Shown: piece after piece, positions 1 to 11,200 of the stretch | Position numbering within the stretch: the stretch's first letter is position 1 | Layout of the letters: the number at the start of each line of letters is the position of its first letter | Origin: Monodelphis domestica | Taxonomy: Eukaryota; Chordata; Mammalia; Didelphimorphia; Didelphidae | Reading direction: 5' to 3' | Assembly: GCF_027887165.1 (NCBI RefSeq) | Contig: NC_077230.1 | Coordinates: 261,210,976 to 261,274,975, forward strand | DNA length: 64,000 nucleotides | The notes under the pieces: model-generated | The model's input: only the letters and a program-made list of their open reading frames with translations | Told to the model about the DNA's origin: nothing | The model's database searches: none | Program-made: the position numbers and the translations under genes

Positions 1-904
1 GCTTGCTGTGATGAGATGATGCCTAGAATCACAAAGCCCATATTCAAACCAAGGTTTTCCAAACTGTGTCCAACATTCGACCCATTATTGCACTCTCATA
101 AACTGTCTCTTGAGCTCTCCTTTACCTGATTTGGCAGACACAGATCTGCCCACTCTGACAACTAACACAAAAATATACTTTATAATGTGACCAATATGGT
201 AATATCAAATTTTTCCTTCAGAATAGGTAAAATACCAAATGACTTCAGGCCTTTTCATAACCCCTGGGAAATGATATGATCTAAAATTTCTTCTGACTCA
301 TTGAACTGAAGTCGATGTATTAACCTCACTAACTGTAAGATTCCAAATTAATACCCTTATCTAAAATTGGCATTAATAGAAATATAAAAATAGCATCTAT
401 TCACTTACCACAAAGAAACTCCCTAATCTTAGGAACTTTTTTTTATAAAAGTCAATTATACAATCATAAGCCCTACAAAGATAGCTTCCAGGGACAATGA
501 GGCTAATGGAAGGGAGGGATGGGGTGTTCTGGGCCTAGGATTGATAGGACTAAAGCTCAGGGTCATATGCATAATAACACATCACACTACTTTAAAAAGT
601 GTTCAGTTAGTCATTACTTTTTACTGATAATTTTTAGTAAGAGATGGGAGAAATAATGGAATTAAACTATTTTGCAGAGTTTGGTATTTCCTCTACAAGC
701 TCCTTTTACCCATTTCGGCTTTTACATTATATTCTTTTGAAATAAAAACACAGATGAGGAAATAGAAGCAACCAGGTTCTGAATTGGGTTGTAGTCACCA
801 GAAAAGACCCAATTTCAAACTTTTTCAGTAATTAAGGAAATAAAGTGACTTAAGCAATTAACAGGCTAAATAGTCTGGGGTATACCATCAAATTTTACAA
901 CTAG
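1..904. other. Unannotated non-coding DNA
   Basis: AT-rich sequence without a credible ORF or a repeat I recognise. Short A/T runs occur, for example near 430-440. Nothing supports a gene. Confidence 0.5.
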
Positions 905-1405
905 GAAGAAAATTACTAGGGCACCTAATTGGTATAATTGAGAGAGTGTTGATTCTAGAACTAGGATGGTGTTCAAATTTAGCCAGAGATACTTGTTAGC
1001 TGTGTCAATTTTTTTAAACCATTACCTTCTGTCTTGGAATCAATACAATGTATTGATTCCAAGGCAGAAGAGCAATAAGGACTAGATAATGGGGGTTAAG
1101 TGACTTGCCCAGGGTCACACAGCTAGGAAGTATTTGAGGCCAAATTTGAACTCAGGACCTCCCATCTCTGGACCTGGTTCTCAATCCACTGAGCCACCCA
1201 GCTGCTCCACTCTGATTTTTTACAAGTCATTTATCTCTATTTGCCTCAGTTTCCTTATCTTTAAAACAGAGATAATAATATCACCTCATGCTCAGGATTA
1301 TTACAAAGATAAAATGGGATAATAATTGTAAAGAATTTAGCCTACACCTAGAACATAATATATGATGCTATATCATTGTTAGCTTTTATTTATTATTATT
1401 ACCAT
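905..1405 (+). mobile_element. MIR-type SINE, split by a younger SINE
   Basis: The left part (about 905-1012) resembles the MIR 5' half and ends at the CORE motif around TTAGCTGTGTCAA. The right part (about 1209-1405) resumes with CAAGTCATTTATCTCT, CCTCAGTTTCCTTATCT and a 3' end rich in TTATTATTATT. The two halves join in order across the antisense SINE at 1013-1208, so this is a nested insertion. Family is called by motif memory; the subfamily is not resolved. Confidence 0.7.
1013..1208 (-). mobile_element. Marsupial CORE-SINE (MAR1/WSINE-like), antisense
   Basis: Reading the minus strand gives, in order, GCAGCTGGGTGGCTCAGTGG, a mid-region with GTGTGACCCTGGGCAAGTCA, and a tail with GTATTGATTCC. 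The same order occurs in the copies near 2148, 38882, 50905 and 52889, so it is the common SINE of this genome. Its TG-rich core derives from the tRNA-CORE family shared with MIR. It sits inside an older MIR; the flanks share a T-rich motif that may be a short target-site duplication. Confidence 0.85.
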
Positions 1406-2054
1406 GAAATTATAAACATCCATATGGATGTGTGTGTATTTCTATCTTTTTAGCCTAGCACAATACCAGAAGTCATGTTCTTATGAAAAACTTTTATATC
1501 ATTAAATAAGGCATTCAGTTTCTTGCTTCTGTAGAGGATTCTATCATTCACAGAGAACTATATTTTATAATTCCTATTTTGTCCCTACTCTACTGAAAGA
1601 TTCTTCATCACTTTTGCTCCCCTTTTATCACTATTTTACCTCTTTCTACAGAAATATGCTGAGTAGAGCTCCTACTGTGAAATTATGCTATTAAGACAGT
1701 TTTTTTTTTAGGTTAAGGTGCTTTATTTTCCTGAAGAAAGAAAAAAACCCTTCACCTGTCATGACCAATATTTTAGGTTTTTTAAAACTATTTTTCCAGT
1801 TTTATAAGCAATCTGGTGGATATGGGTGTCCCAATCATTATAAAATGCCTGAAATCCTTTCTGTCGTCAGTTCACACCATAGCCCTACCCCAGCTAGAGA
1901 CAAACATATGGCCTTTTGCTTTGGTTTCTTTCTCTCATTCTCTAACATCATATGGTTAGTCTTGAAAAGAATCATTATAGTCAGGTCCTTTATTAGTAGT
2001 TTCAAAAAGTGTGAGAAGATATATAAGAATTAATATAAACTATATGGGAAGTTA

Positions 2055-2056
<2 letters not shown>
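1406..2056. other. Unannotated non-coding DNA
   Basis: AT-rich. A 90-codon open frame at 1761-2033 has no recognisable domain or coding bias and is not called as a gene. Confidence 0.5.

Positions 2057-2090
<34 letters not shown>
2057..2090. repeat. (GT)17 microsatellite
   Basis: Uninterrupted GT dinucleotide repeat of 34 bases, likely to vary in length between individuals. Confidence 0.97.
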
Positions 2091-2092
<2 letters not shown>

Positions 2093-2147
2093 TAAGGGGT
2101 TGAATCTTTTTCCCCTCAATAATCCCCACAGTAGGAATTTTTTTCTT

Positions 2148-2347
2148 CTTTAAATCCTTACCTTCCATCTTAGAAGCAATATTGTGCATTGGTTCTAAGG
2201 CGGAAGAGTGGTAAGGACTAGGTAATGGGGGTCAAGTGACTTGCCCAGGGTCACACACAGCTAGGAAGAGTCTGAGGCCAGATGTGAACCTAGGACCTCC
2301 CATCTCTAAGTCTGGCTATCAATCCACTGAGTGACCCAGCTACCTCT
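2148..2347 (-). mobile_element. Marsupial CORE-SINE, antisense
   Basis: Same family as the copy at 1013-1208. The minus strand contains GTGACCCTGGGCAAGTCACT and the tail around ATTGGTTCTAAGGCGG read in the antisense direction. Nearly full length, moderately diverged. Confidence 0.85.
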
Positions 2348-2984
2348 TCAACCTAACTGCCCCCATCCCTCTGCCCCCCACCAGCAGTTCTATGAGGAAC
2401 AAGAAAGGCAAGGATCTGAGAGGTTGTTGGAAGACAATTTCTAAGGGCAATATTCTGGGGAAGGAAAGGGTAGAAATACAATATGGACTGAATTCTAGTA
2501 TTCTTAGAATGTCTAGTCTGCATCTTAGGCTTGATTATTTCCTCTCTGAAATGCCCAGGACCCAGCTTCTCTTTGCCTCTTCTCAGATTGTCTCTTTTCC
2601 ATGAGGAGGATCTATGCCCTAACACTTTCACAACGTCCTCAGCAAGAAGAGCAGAACCTTTGACAAAGCTCTCCTTCTTTCCTCTTCCTCCCTCTCCTGT
2701 CATTCTTAGCCATGTGGTTTCTCCTTTTGAAGGAAATTCCTTTTAAGGTCAAAAAGCCTTGGGAACACATGATGATCACTCCGGATGAGGCATACATGAT
2801 AGTACAAGGCTTTCTGTGTGTATGTGCACACAAGACATAGAACCACACACACAAGCATATATATGCACATAAAGAGACAGAATAAAAGTTCTACATTAGA
2901 AATAAAATTCACTTTCACTTTTGTTTTCATTTGGTTGTTTGTGTCCCTCATAATCATCTCAATCTGATCACATTTGGGTTTTTC
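2348..2984. other. Unannotated non-coding DNA with overlapping short open frames
   Basis: Several overlapping open frames on both strands (62-122 codons, 2353-3074) cross one another and show no domain, so they are treated as chance. The region contains short CA/TG runs near 2815-2850. Confidence 0.5.
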
Positions 2985-3112
2985 TTGAGAAAATACAGGA
3001 GCAATTTGCCATTTCTTTTTTCTGACTAATTTTACAGATAAGAAATTGAAGCAATGAGTTAAGCAAGTTCCCATAGAGCTAGTTAACTATCTGAGGATGA
3101 GTTTGAGCTCTT
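2985..3112 (-). mobile_element. MIR-type SINE fragment, antisense
   Basis: ATTTTACAGATAAGAAATTG followed by TTAAGCAAGTTCCCATAGAG matches the antisense CORE of MIR-like SINEs. Degraded. Confidence 0.6.
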
Positions 3113-3117
3113 TCCAT

Positions 3118-3195
3118 TGTTCTGTCTTGGAACCACTACATAGTATTGATTCTAAGGCAGAAAGTAAAGGTTTAAAAAAATTTTAAATAAATAAA
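3118..3195 (+). mobile_element. 3' tail of a marsupial CORE-SINE
   Basis: TCTGTCTTGGAACCACTACA and GTATTGATTCTAAGGCAGAA followed by A-rich sequence are the typical tail of the local SINE. The 5' two thirds are absent. Confidence 0.75.
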
Positions 3196-3784
3196 AGTAT
3201 AAATTATAGAGAAATTTCTAGCCTGCAGAAGTAGAGGGAGTTTCCAAACCCAGGAGTTCTCTATGCTAAGAAAAGAATAGGTTCAGTCCTAGTTTCTGTC
3301 TTGATGTGAAACACAAAGACTGCATTGCTATGAGCAGGAGACATTCTTATGCATTTTGTGGTATCTAGTTGTGCATTAAAAAAAATTGTCTCTGGGTCTT
3401 CACAATATGACAGCTGGGCCTAGGGTGGCATATGTATAGAATTTCCCAAAATACAATATTCCTACTCTAGGAGTTCCAGAGTTTTATATAGAATATGCCT
3501 GTTTTGGATGTCTGTCAGACATTTTCAAGTCATTTTTGAGTAAAATGAATCAAAATTTTCATACACAAGCATTGATACTCAAAACAGTTTTGAAACAAAC
3601 CACCTGCTTTGGTCAATGTGGATAAACCATATTCATACTTATCAAGTAAGGGTTTAATTGAAATTATCATATTGTTTTGAACAATTTAAAGCAGAGGTCT
3701 TCTTTCTTATATTTATATGAAGAAAAATATATTATTTTAAAAGGGAGAGATTTGAGGGGTCCTATTCTATTATTGGCTTTTGTA
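3196..3784. other. Unannotated non-coding DNA
   Basis: No repeat or coding signal recognised. Confidence 0.5.
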
Positions 3785-3880
3785 TACTGTTTCAAATCAA
3801 TTGATCAAGTGCTTATTTTGAACTTACTGCATGCAAGGTTCTGAGGCCACAAAGAAAACCAAAATCAACCATTGGTCACA
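3785..3880 (-). mobile_element. L2 LINE 3' end fragment, antisense
   Basis: CAATTGATCAAGTGCTTATT, then ACTTACTGCATGCAAGGTTC and GCCACAAAGAAAACC resemble the antisense of the L2 3' terminus (consensus reads like TTATTAAGCACCTACTATGT). Heavily diverged. Confidence 0.5.
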
Positions 3881-3975
3881 AATTAAAAATTTCTAATGAA
3901 TAATATGGAAGAGTCAACTTACTTAAATAAGGCAAACCTGCTTTCAATTTTGTTCATTGTCATAAAGTGGTGTGC

Positions 3976-4041
3976 ATATGTGTATGTCTGTGTGTGTGTC
4001 TGTATGTGTGTGTCTGTGTGTGTGTGAGAGAGAGAGAGAGA
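3976..4041. repeat. Compound (TG)n/(GA)n microsatellite
   Basis: Interrupted TG repeat with TCTG steps, ending in an eight-unit GA run. The antisense open frame 3919-4275 translates this repeat into His/Thr-rich peptide and is not a gene. Confidence 0.93.
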
Positions 4042-4939
4042 AAACTGAGTACATACAATATCACTTGTCATAAGCAAGGGGGCTATTGGGTGTTCAGAAT
4101 AATACAGGGAAAACACAGTCCTTGCTAAATGATGTAGAGTCCATGAGAGGCCAAATATAGGCTGCATCTTAATACAATATTTATTTGAGAAAATGATCAG
4201 AGAGTTTAAATTGAAAGTGACCCCTTTGAGAGGAAGCGAAAGGCCAAGGCACCACACATCAAGGATCAACTGCATTCTTGGGGTAACTGCATTTAAAAAG
4301 AATTGCTTCTGCTGAATTCAGTGAACTTTGTATTATCCTGCAGCCCTTTCAAGATATAAATGCTGAGCAGAACCTAATGGGGAGTTATCTGACTCAGCAT
4401 TTTCTATAAAAGCATATATATTGGACAAAAATACTAAAGAGAGTGGGCACATTAATAAATGAGGTGGACCATAAAATCCATGATGATGTTAAAGTGACTG
4501 AATTGCTTTTCTAAATCAACCTTTAACAAGGAAAATCAAGAAAAGAGCCCTGACTATTAGGAAGTAATGAAGTAAAAATAACTATTGGTAAGAAAGAGGC
4601 AGGTGAATGTCAAAGAAATGTGATTATGAATAGATACCCATATCTGGTTTTGTGCTTTCTGGCAGTGTTGGGGAATTAGTTAAAGTACTTACTAAAACAC
4701 TGAATAGTTGTGAAGTCATAGAGATGCAGTGGTGGCCAAATGACTGAAGACTAAGGAGATGCTTATTTATTTCTTGTTTTTTTAAGAATTTTCTCTTTTG
4801 CAAAATTTCTCAAAATATTAGCCACACACAGCCGGTAGTCGGCTGGGTCTTCCATGTAGTCATATTCAGGTTTGTTATTTAGCAGTTGAATTCATAGAAT
4901 GATATGAATTGACTATATCAGTTAATAACTAAGCATTAG
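4042..4939. other. Unannotated non-coding DNA
   Basis: No recognised repeat apart from AT-rich stretches; no supported ORF. Confidence 0.5.
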
Positions 4940-5450
4940 AGTTTTTTAATATTTTATTTTCCCAAATACATTTAATAATAATTTTCAACTTATGTTTTCC
5001 AAAATTATAAGATCCAAATTTCTTCCCTTATTTCCTTCACTCCCTATCTCAGAGATAATAAGCAATTTGATCTGGGTCACACATATTATCATGAAAAAAT
5101 ACTTCCATATTCATCATTGTTGTTAGAGAATACTTTTTTAAAAACTAAAACTGCAAAATGAAAAACATGAATAAACTAAGATGAACAATAGTTTGCTTTA
5201 ATCTACTTTTCAGCTCCAACAATTCTTTCTCTGGAGGTAGAAAGCAATATTTGTCATAAATCCTTCAGACTTCCCCTGAATCCTTGTATTGCTAAGATTA
5301 GTTAAGTCTTTCAGAGTTGATTATTGTACAATGTAATTGTTACTGTGTAAAATGTTCTCCCGGTTCTGTTTATATCACTCCACATGAGGTCATGTAGGTC
5401 TTTTCCAGATTTTTATAAAATCTTCTTGCCTTTTAACAGGTTTCTAAATG
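4940..5450 (-). mobile_element. Old L1 LINE 3' end, antisense
   Basis: The sequence is the reverse of the 3'UTR seen in the plus-strand old L1 near 12960-13260. Both share the block with CAACAATTCTTTCTCTGGAG, the segment around ATTGTACAATGTAATTGTTA and the stretch TGTTCTCCCGGTTCTGTTTA. It begins in T-rich sequence, as expected for a poly(A) tail on the minus strand. It is 5'-truncated just inside the ORF2 end. Confidence 0.75.
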
Positions 5451-5479
5451 TATTCCTCATCTATAAAATATTTCCTCCT

Positions 5480-5625
5480 CCTCTGTAAAATGAGAATAAT
5501 AATGGTTCTTACTTCCCAGGATTACTGTGAGAATAAACAAGAAAATAACTGTAAAGCTCTTACCACAATATCTGACCTATAGTAATCATTATGTAAATAT
5601 TAGTATCATTATTACTATAATTATT
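5480..5625 (+). mobile_element. MIR 3' half
   Basis: CCTCTGTAAAATGAGAATAA, then GGATTACTGTGAGAATAAAC and a terminal TTATTACTATAATTATTA follow the MIR 3' order. Confidence 0.7.
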
Positions 5626-6049
5626 AATGATTATCCCATCAACAGACTATATCTGCTGAGTGACTTTCAATGAAGAATAGCTAAGGTACTCTTTAATATC
5701 TTTTTAAATTTATCTTGAGTTTTAATTCCATTTTAACAATTTTTGCCTTATTCTTCCAAGTCCAAAGTTTATACTCTTTGTCAGAGAAAGCTGAAGTGAA
5801 ATGAGTTGAATAATTCAGCCTTCTCCCTGCCAATCATTTTCATTGTACTGTTGACCCTGACCAGTACTTATATTCCTTCCTTGCCCTCATCCTCTTGCCC
5901 CTAAAATAGCTAAAGTTTACTTTTGGTTGTTAGTATTCATTTCCAGGCTTAGCTAATCCTGAACTTTTGTGCTTCCAACACTATTTTGACAGATCATTGA
6001 CACTCTCTCCTATTTATTCTGTCATGTAGAAGAAGAGTTAGTCTTATTC
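5626..6049. other. Unannotated non-coding DNA
   Basis: No gene or repeat recognised. Confidence 0.5.
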
Positions 6050-6262
6050 TGATTGGCCCCAGAGGTCAAAATTAGGAGTAGTAGGTAGAAGCTGCAAAGA
6101 AGCAAATTTAACTTAATAGAAGGAGAAAGGGGATTGGAAAAAGCTTCCAAATAATTGGTACTTTCCAAAATTAGAATTAGCTGCCTTAGGAGGGAGTAGG
6201 ATTTCTTGTACTAGAAATCCTTATACAATGACTAAATGATCAATTTATAGGAAGGTTGTATG
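6050..6262 (+). mobile_element. Possible CR1/L3-type LINE fragment
   Basis: GTAGAAGCTGCAAAGAAGCA, then AACTTAATAGAAGGAGAAAG, GAATTAGCTGCCTTAGGAGG and a following ATGACTAAATGATC resemble the 3' region of CR1/L3 LINEs as I remember them. Diverged, so the call is tentative. Confidence 0.4.
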
Positions 6263-6264
6263 CT

Positions 6265-6450
6265 ACAGTTTCTAGCATACTGGCTTTGGAGTCAAGGAAT
6301 GCAGTTTCAAATACTAATTCAATCACAATGCCTGTGTTACCTTAGGAAAGTCACATAACAACTATGAGTCTCAATTATTTATCATGAAAATAAAGAAATT
6401 GGACTAAATGTCTTCAAAATGTATTTCCAGTTCTATAGCATTTAAAGTAG
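6265..6450 (+). mobile_element. MIR-type SINE
   Basis: CTGGCTTTGGAGTCAAGGAA, TTAGGAAAGTCACATAACAA, and a 3' part with GGACTAAATGTCTTC and TTTCCAGTTCTATAGC follow the CORE-SINE order. Diverged but nearly full length. Confidence 0.65.
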
Positions 6451-6560
6451 AAGACAATAAGCAATCAATATGCATTTATTAAGTATTTACTATGCGCATG
6501 AGCAACAAAAGACAGTCCCTTCAATAGAGGAACATGCCTTCTAATATAAGAAAACAAAGA
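6451..6560 (-). mobile_element. L2 LINE 3' end, antisense
   Basis: CAATATGCATTTATTAAGTA, TTACTATGCGCATGAG and AAGACAGTCCCTTCAATAGA match the antisense of the L2 3' end. Confidence 0.65.
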
Positions 6561-6999
6561 ACCCAAAGAGAATGATGTGGTGTGTGGTGTGTGTGGAGGG
6601 GAATTGCTGTGAAGGTGGAGTGAAATTATGTCAAGGTCCTGAGAGTCAGACCTCAGTGAAGTGGGGAATAAAGTTTAGCTGGATTATAACCCAATCTCTA
6701 CCTCAAAAAAAAAAAAAAATCAAAGCCCAAAATGAAACTCTCCAGAGAGAAGTGAGAGGGGGGTACGGAGGATAGAAGTTCAAAATAAAGGAAGTTTCTG
6801 ACACTGAGGAAAGCTCCAGGGATTAGGTAAAGCTAAAATGCTGTAGCAAAGTCTGGCAATTCAGGAGCAGAGCCATAGAAGGAACATTAAATTTGGCATT
6901 GGAAGAGATGTGTTTGAATCCAATTAAGTAAATCAATCAGGAAGTATAACTTGTGTGTAGGCAAAATCTCTGGTTATACCAATACTGTACAAAGAATGA
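6561..6999. other. Unannotated non-coding DNA
   Basis: Contains a short TG-rich tract (6575-6600) and an A run at 6704-6718. The open frame 6572-6775 translates these and is not supported. Confidence 0.5.
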
Positions 7000-7540
7000 A
7001 ATAATTCATATAAATCATCTTTTTCCTCTCATCTACCATCCACCTCCATTAAAAAGAAAGAAAAAATAAAACTTTATCACAAATATGCATAATTAAATAA
7101 ATTCCTATATTGGCCATGTCCAAAACACATGCCTCAACTCACCTAAATTAATCACTTCTCTCTCACGATTTAGGTACCATGTATTTCATCATGAGTTTTC
7201 TTGAATCCTAGTTGGTCGGCATTGATTAGAGTTAAGGCTTTGAGAAGAGGTGTTATTTGATTTTATGAAGTTGCTCTTGTATAATTTCTTTTGTTCATTT
7301 TGCTCACTTTACTCTGTACCATTTATCTGATGTCTTCTCATATTTCTCTGAAATCTCATTCATCATTTTTATTGCACAATCAATTCTATGGCATTCACAT
7401 ATATTTTTCAGCTGTACCCCAATTTAGGAAACACTTTTGATTTTCATTTCTTTTCTACCACAAAAAGAGCAATTATAAAACCTTTTTTGTTCTTTTTTCT
7501 ATGATTTCTTTTTCCTCTTTCTTTGAGCTCTTTGGCAAGA
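7000..7540 (-). mobile_element. Very old L1 LINE 3' end, antisense
   Basis: The order of blocks matches antisense L1 3' ends elsewhere in the window: ATTTCATCATGAGTTTTCTT, TTGATTAGAGTTAAGGCTTT, GTTCATTTTGCTCACTTTAC, ATTGCACAATCAATTCTATG, then TTCTACCACAAAAAGAGCAA from the end of ORF2. Much more diverged than the copy at 22071. Confidence 0.6.
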
Positions 7541-8138
7541 TAGAGCTTGCAAACTAATGAGGAGACAAGTAGACACATTGGTAGGTACAAAATAAATACA
7601 AAATAAGTAAATATACAAAGGAGTCGAATACAAGATTATTTAGAAAGAAGTACACTAGCAATTGGGACTATTATTATCCTTTTCTTTTAGAAGATTGTGC
7701 TTTAACTGTATTTCAAAAAAGTGAGGAATGTATTTAAAGCATGAGTATTCATAGGTATTATATTTTTATTAGCTCTATGTCCCTAAGCAAACCCCCTTGA
7801 ATTATTTTTGGGATTCCTTACTTTTCTTCTAAAAAATTGGACATTATAATAATACATTTAACTTCCAAACATGTTTGTTGTAAAACTGAAATGAGATAAT
7901 GTATATCAAATGATTTATAAACTTTAAAGAATTATGTAATATACATAACAAATATGCATATCACATACACATTTTACAGATATACACATATATGTAAACA
8001 AAGTTTGTATACATATATACATATTAACATATTATAGGTAGTTAATAATAAGATGAAAGAGATATGAGATCTTCAATATTCTTTTTTAAAGTAGAAATTG
8101 TGATTTCTTTCTTTGTAGGAGGAAAGAGAAAAGTCTCA
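7541..8138. other. AT-rich unannotated DNA
   Basis: Contains an A/T-rich block with degenerate TATACATA steps (7940-8040). No gene supported. Confidence 0.5.
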
Positions 8139-8184
8139 GCTAGACAGACAGACAGCCACAGACAGAGAGAGAGAGAGAGAGAGA
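8139..8184. repeat. (CAGA)n/(GA)n microsatellite
   Basis: CAGACAGACAGACAG followed by a GA run of about eleven units. Confidence 0.9.
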
Positions 8185-8216
8185 ATTATTTTGAAAATAG
8201 AAAAGTCGTTGATCTA

Positions 8217-11200
8217 GTGGGAGGACAGAGATAAGATGGTGGAACAGAGGAACAGAAAGCTCAAACCTCCCTGAGAATTCTCTCCAACACTTCAAAATGA
8301 ATAATGGAGCCAACAAGGAGAAAGAACGAAATAATTTTCTTGCAGAAATTTTAAAGATAGGCAGAGAAGGTCTGGCTCACTGGGGTGAGAAAGGAGTACA
8401 GCCCACAGCAACACCACACTAAGTATTAGAGCAATTTCCCTTATCCCACACTTATTGTTCTAGTTACTGAATGTGGGTTCAAGTCAACTTTGAGACCAGT
8501 AAAACTGCCTAAACCAATAGCAGTGCAATTTTACACCCGACTCTTGAACATCTAATTCCTAGCAAAAGCCTGCAATGAGACCCTAAGCTCTAGTGCAATA
8601 CATTCCACTGTGTACCCAGCTGATATGGGGCCAGAGTGAGGCTCTGACTCCCTTCCCAAGTTCAAGGTGAAGCCTTATGCCCTAGAACAAGGGAGTGTAC
8701 AGTGTACTTGGCCAATATAAGCACAGAGTGAGAACCTGAGACCTTGCCCGCACCTGTAGCCCTTGCCCAAACCTGAAGAAAATAATTCCTTAAAAAATTT
8801 GACTTGAGTAAGTAGAAGATAATGACTTCATGAGATATCAAGAAACACTATTGTAAAATCCAAGAATGAAAAAAATAATAGAAAATATGAAATATCTCAC
8901 TGAAAAAGCAATTGATCTAAAAAGCACCTGGACTGTATAAGCCCCAAATAAGGACCAAAACATTGAATCAAGATGGAAGTTAGGTTCTGAGCCCAGGAAA
9001 AAGGTAGCTCTTACCCCTACAAGCCATCAGGAGTCTCTGATGGTTTCTGAATCAGCAGTAGGAGGTGAAGTTCAGAACTCTAAGCTCACAGGTCATCATA
9101 CCCCTTTGAAAGAATGGAAACTTGGAGAAACCCAGAACTAGATCTGAGGGTAACAACAAAGAAAAATTGAAGTTTAAGAGGGTTATCTCTATCCTGAGAA
9201 CAGAGCCACCATTAAGATAAAAGTTTAGAAGAAAAGATTAGGAAAATGAGCAAACATGAAAAAAGAAACAGCTAAATGTAGAATTTTATTATAGACACAA
9301 ATAAGGGAAAGGCACAGACTCAGAAGGTGACAGTATGATCAAAGCAGCTAAACACACATACACATGCAAAAAAAAAAACTTCAGAGAAAAATATGAATTG
9401 TTCTTAGACTTTGGAAGAATTCAAAAAGGATTTTAAAAAACAAATAAGAGAGGGAGATGAAAAATAGGGAAGAGAAATGAAAGCAATTCAAAACAGAACT
9501 GCAAAATCAAAGAATGAAAAAATGGAAGAAAATATGAAATATCTAAAAAATACAACTGATACAGAAAATATATCTAAGAGACAAAATTTAAGAATCACTG
9601 TATTTCTTGAATGCCAGGATCAAAAAGAATGACTAAAAATGATACAAGAAAATATTTTTTAAATAGGGTAAAATAGAAATAGAAAGAATCCACAGATTAC
9701 CTTCTGAAATAAATCATCAAGTGACAACTCCCAGGAATATCATAACCAAATTCAATAGCAATCAGGGCAAGGAGAAAGTACTGCAAATATCCAGACAGAA
9801 GAAAATCAAATATCATGGAGACACAGTCAGGAATACAGAGTATGTAACAGCTACCACATAAAAGGATTAGATGGCTTAGGATGTGATATTTCAGAAAGCA
9901 AAGGAATTGTATTTACAAAGCATAATAACCTACCAGCAAAACTGAGTATATTGTTTCAAGGGAAAAATTGTCATTTATTAAAATAGAAGATTTCCAAAAA
10001 TTCATAATAAAGATATCAGATCTATGCCGAAAATCTGACATTCAAATCTAAGATTCAAGAGAACCATAAAAAGATAAATAACAAAGAGAAAGTTGGAGGC
10101 ATTCAGTAAGGTTAAACCATGTGTATGAAATATTTTGACTAAAATTTTTATCAGTATTAGAGCAGATAGCAAAGAGTAAACATAGAGGATGAGGGAGTAA
10201 ATTGGTAAAGATGACATGATATGGAAAAAAGAAAAATCAAGGGATGAAAAAGAGCAAGGCACAGAAAGGAAAGAGAAGGGAGTATGTAGCATGAGGCAAA
10301 TTATTTAACAAAAAATCTATTACAGCAGATGGGAGGATGAGGGCCATGATGGGCAATGCTTAAACCTTACTCTCATCAAAGTTACCTCAGAGAAGGAACA
10401 AATTTAGGTGTACAATTCTAACTTTCCATATAGAGAAATGGTATGGGAATAAGACATGATATGGGTAATAGAGGAGAAGGGTTTAAAATGAATTTTAAAA
10501 GAATAATTAAAAGTAAAACACTTGTGAAAAGAGAAAAACTGAAAGGAATGGAAAATGAGCAGAATCAAAACAGGAAGGTAAAATGGATAGGGATACACAG
10601 GTGGTAAACATAACTGCGAATGTGTATGGGATCAACTCATTAATAAAACAGACAGAGATTAAAGTGGATTAAAGAAGAATGGGTTAAAAAAACAGAAACA
10701 AAATTTGTTGTGCTTCAGGTTAAAAAAAAAGGAGAAGTAGCAACAATAATCTCAGACAAAGTTAAAGCAAAAATAGATGCAATTAAGACAGATAAGGAAG
10801 GAAATTATATCTCGTTAAAAAGGTATCAAAAACAAAAATAATATCAATAGAAAACATATATGCATCAAATGCCAGAGCCTCTAAATTTTTAAAGTTGAAA
10901 TTTATATGAGTTTAAAGAGCAAATAGTAAAAATTACTAGTGTGGGACTTCAACTTTATCATCTCAATCTATATCAATAAAATAAACAAGAAATAAGTTTT
11001 AAAAGTGAATGAAATTTTAGAAAAGTTGCATTTAATAGATTTCTTGTGATAATTGAATAGGAATAGAACGGAATATATATTTTTACAAGAGTATATGGCA
11101 CCTACAGAAAAATTGACCATGTATTAGGGCATAAAAACTCCACAATCAAATGCAAAATGCACTCTTTTCAATTTATAATGTAATAAAATTATAATCAATT

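Noticed and set aside
1761-2033. 90-codon open frame as a small gene
   Set aside because: AT-rich with no domain, no conserved motif and no promoter or splice context; expected by chance.
2353-3074. Cluster of overlapping open frames on both strands
   Set aside because: They overlap in several frames and one runs through a SINE fragment; no recognisable protein.
3919-4275. 118-codon antisense frame
   Set aside because: Its His/Thr-rich part is a translated TG microsatellite.
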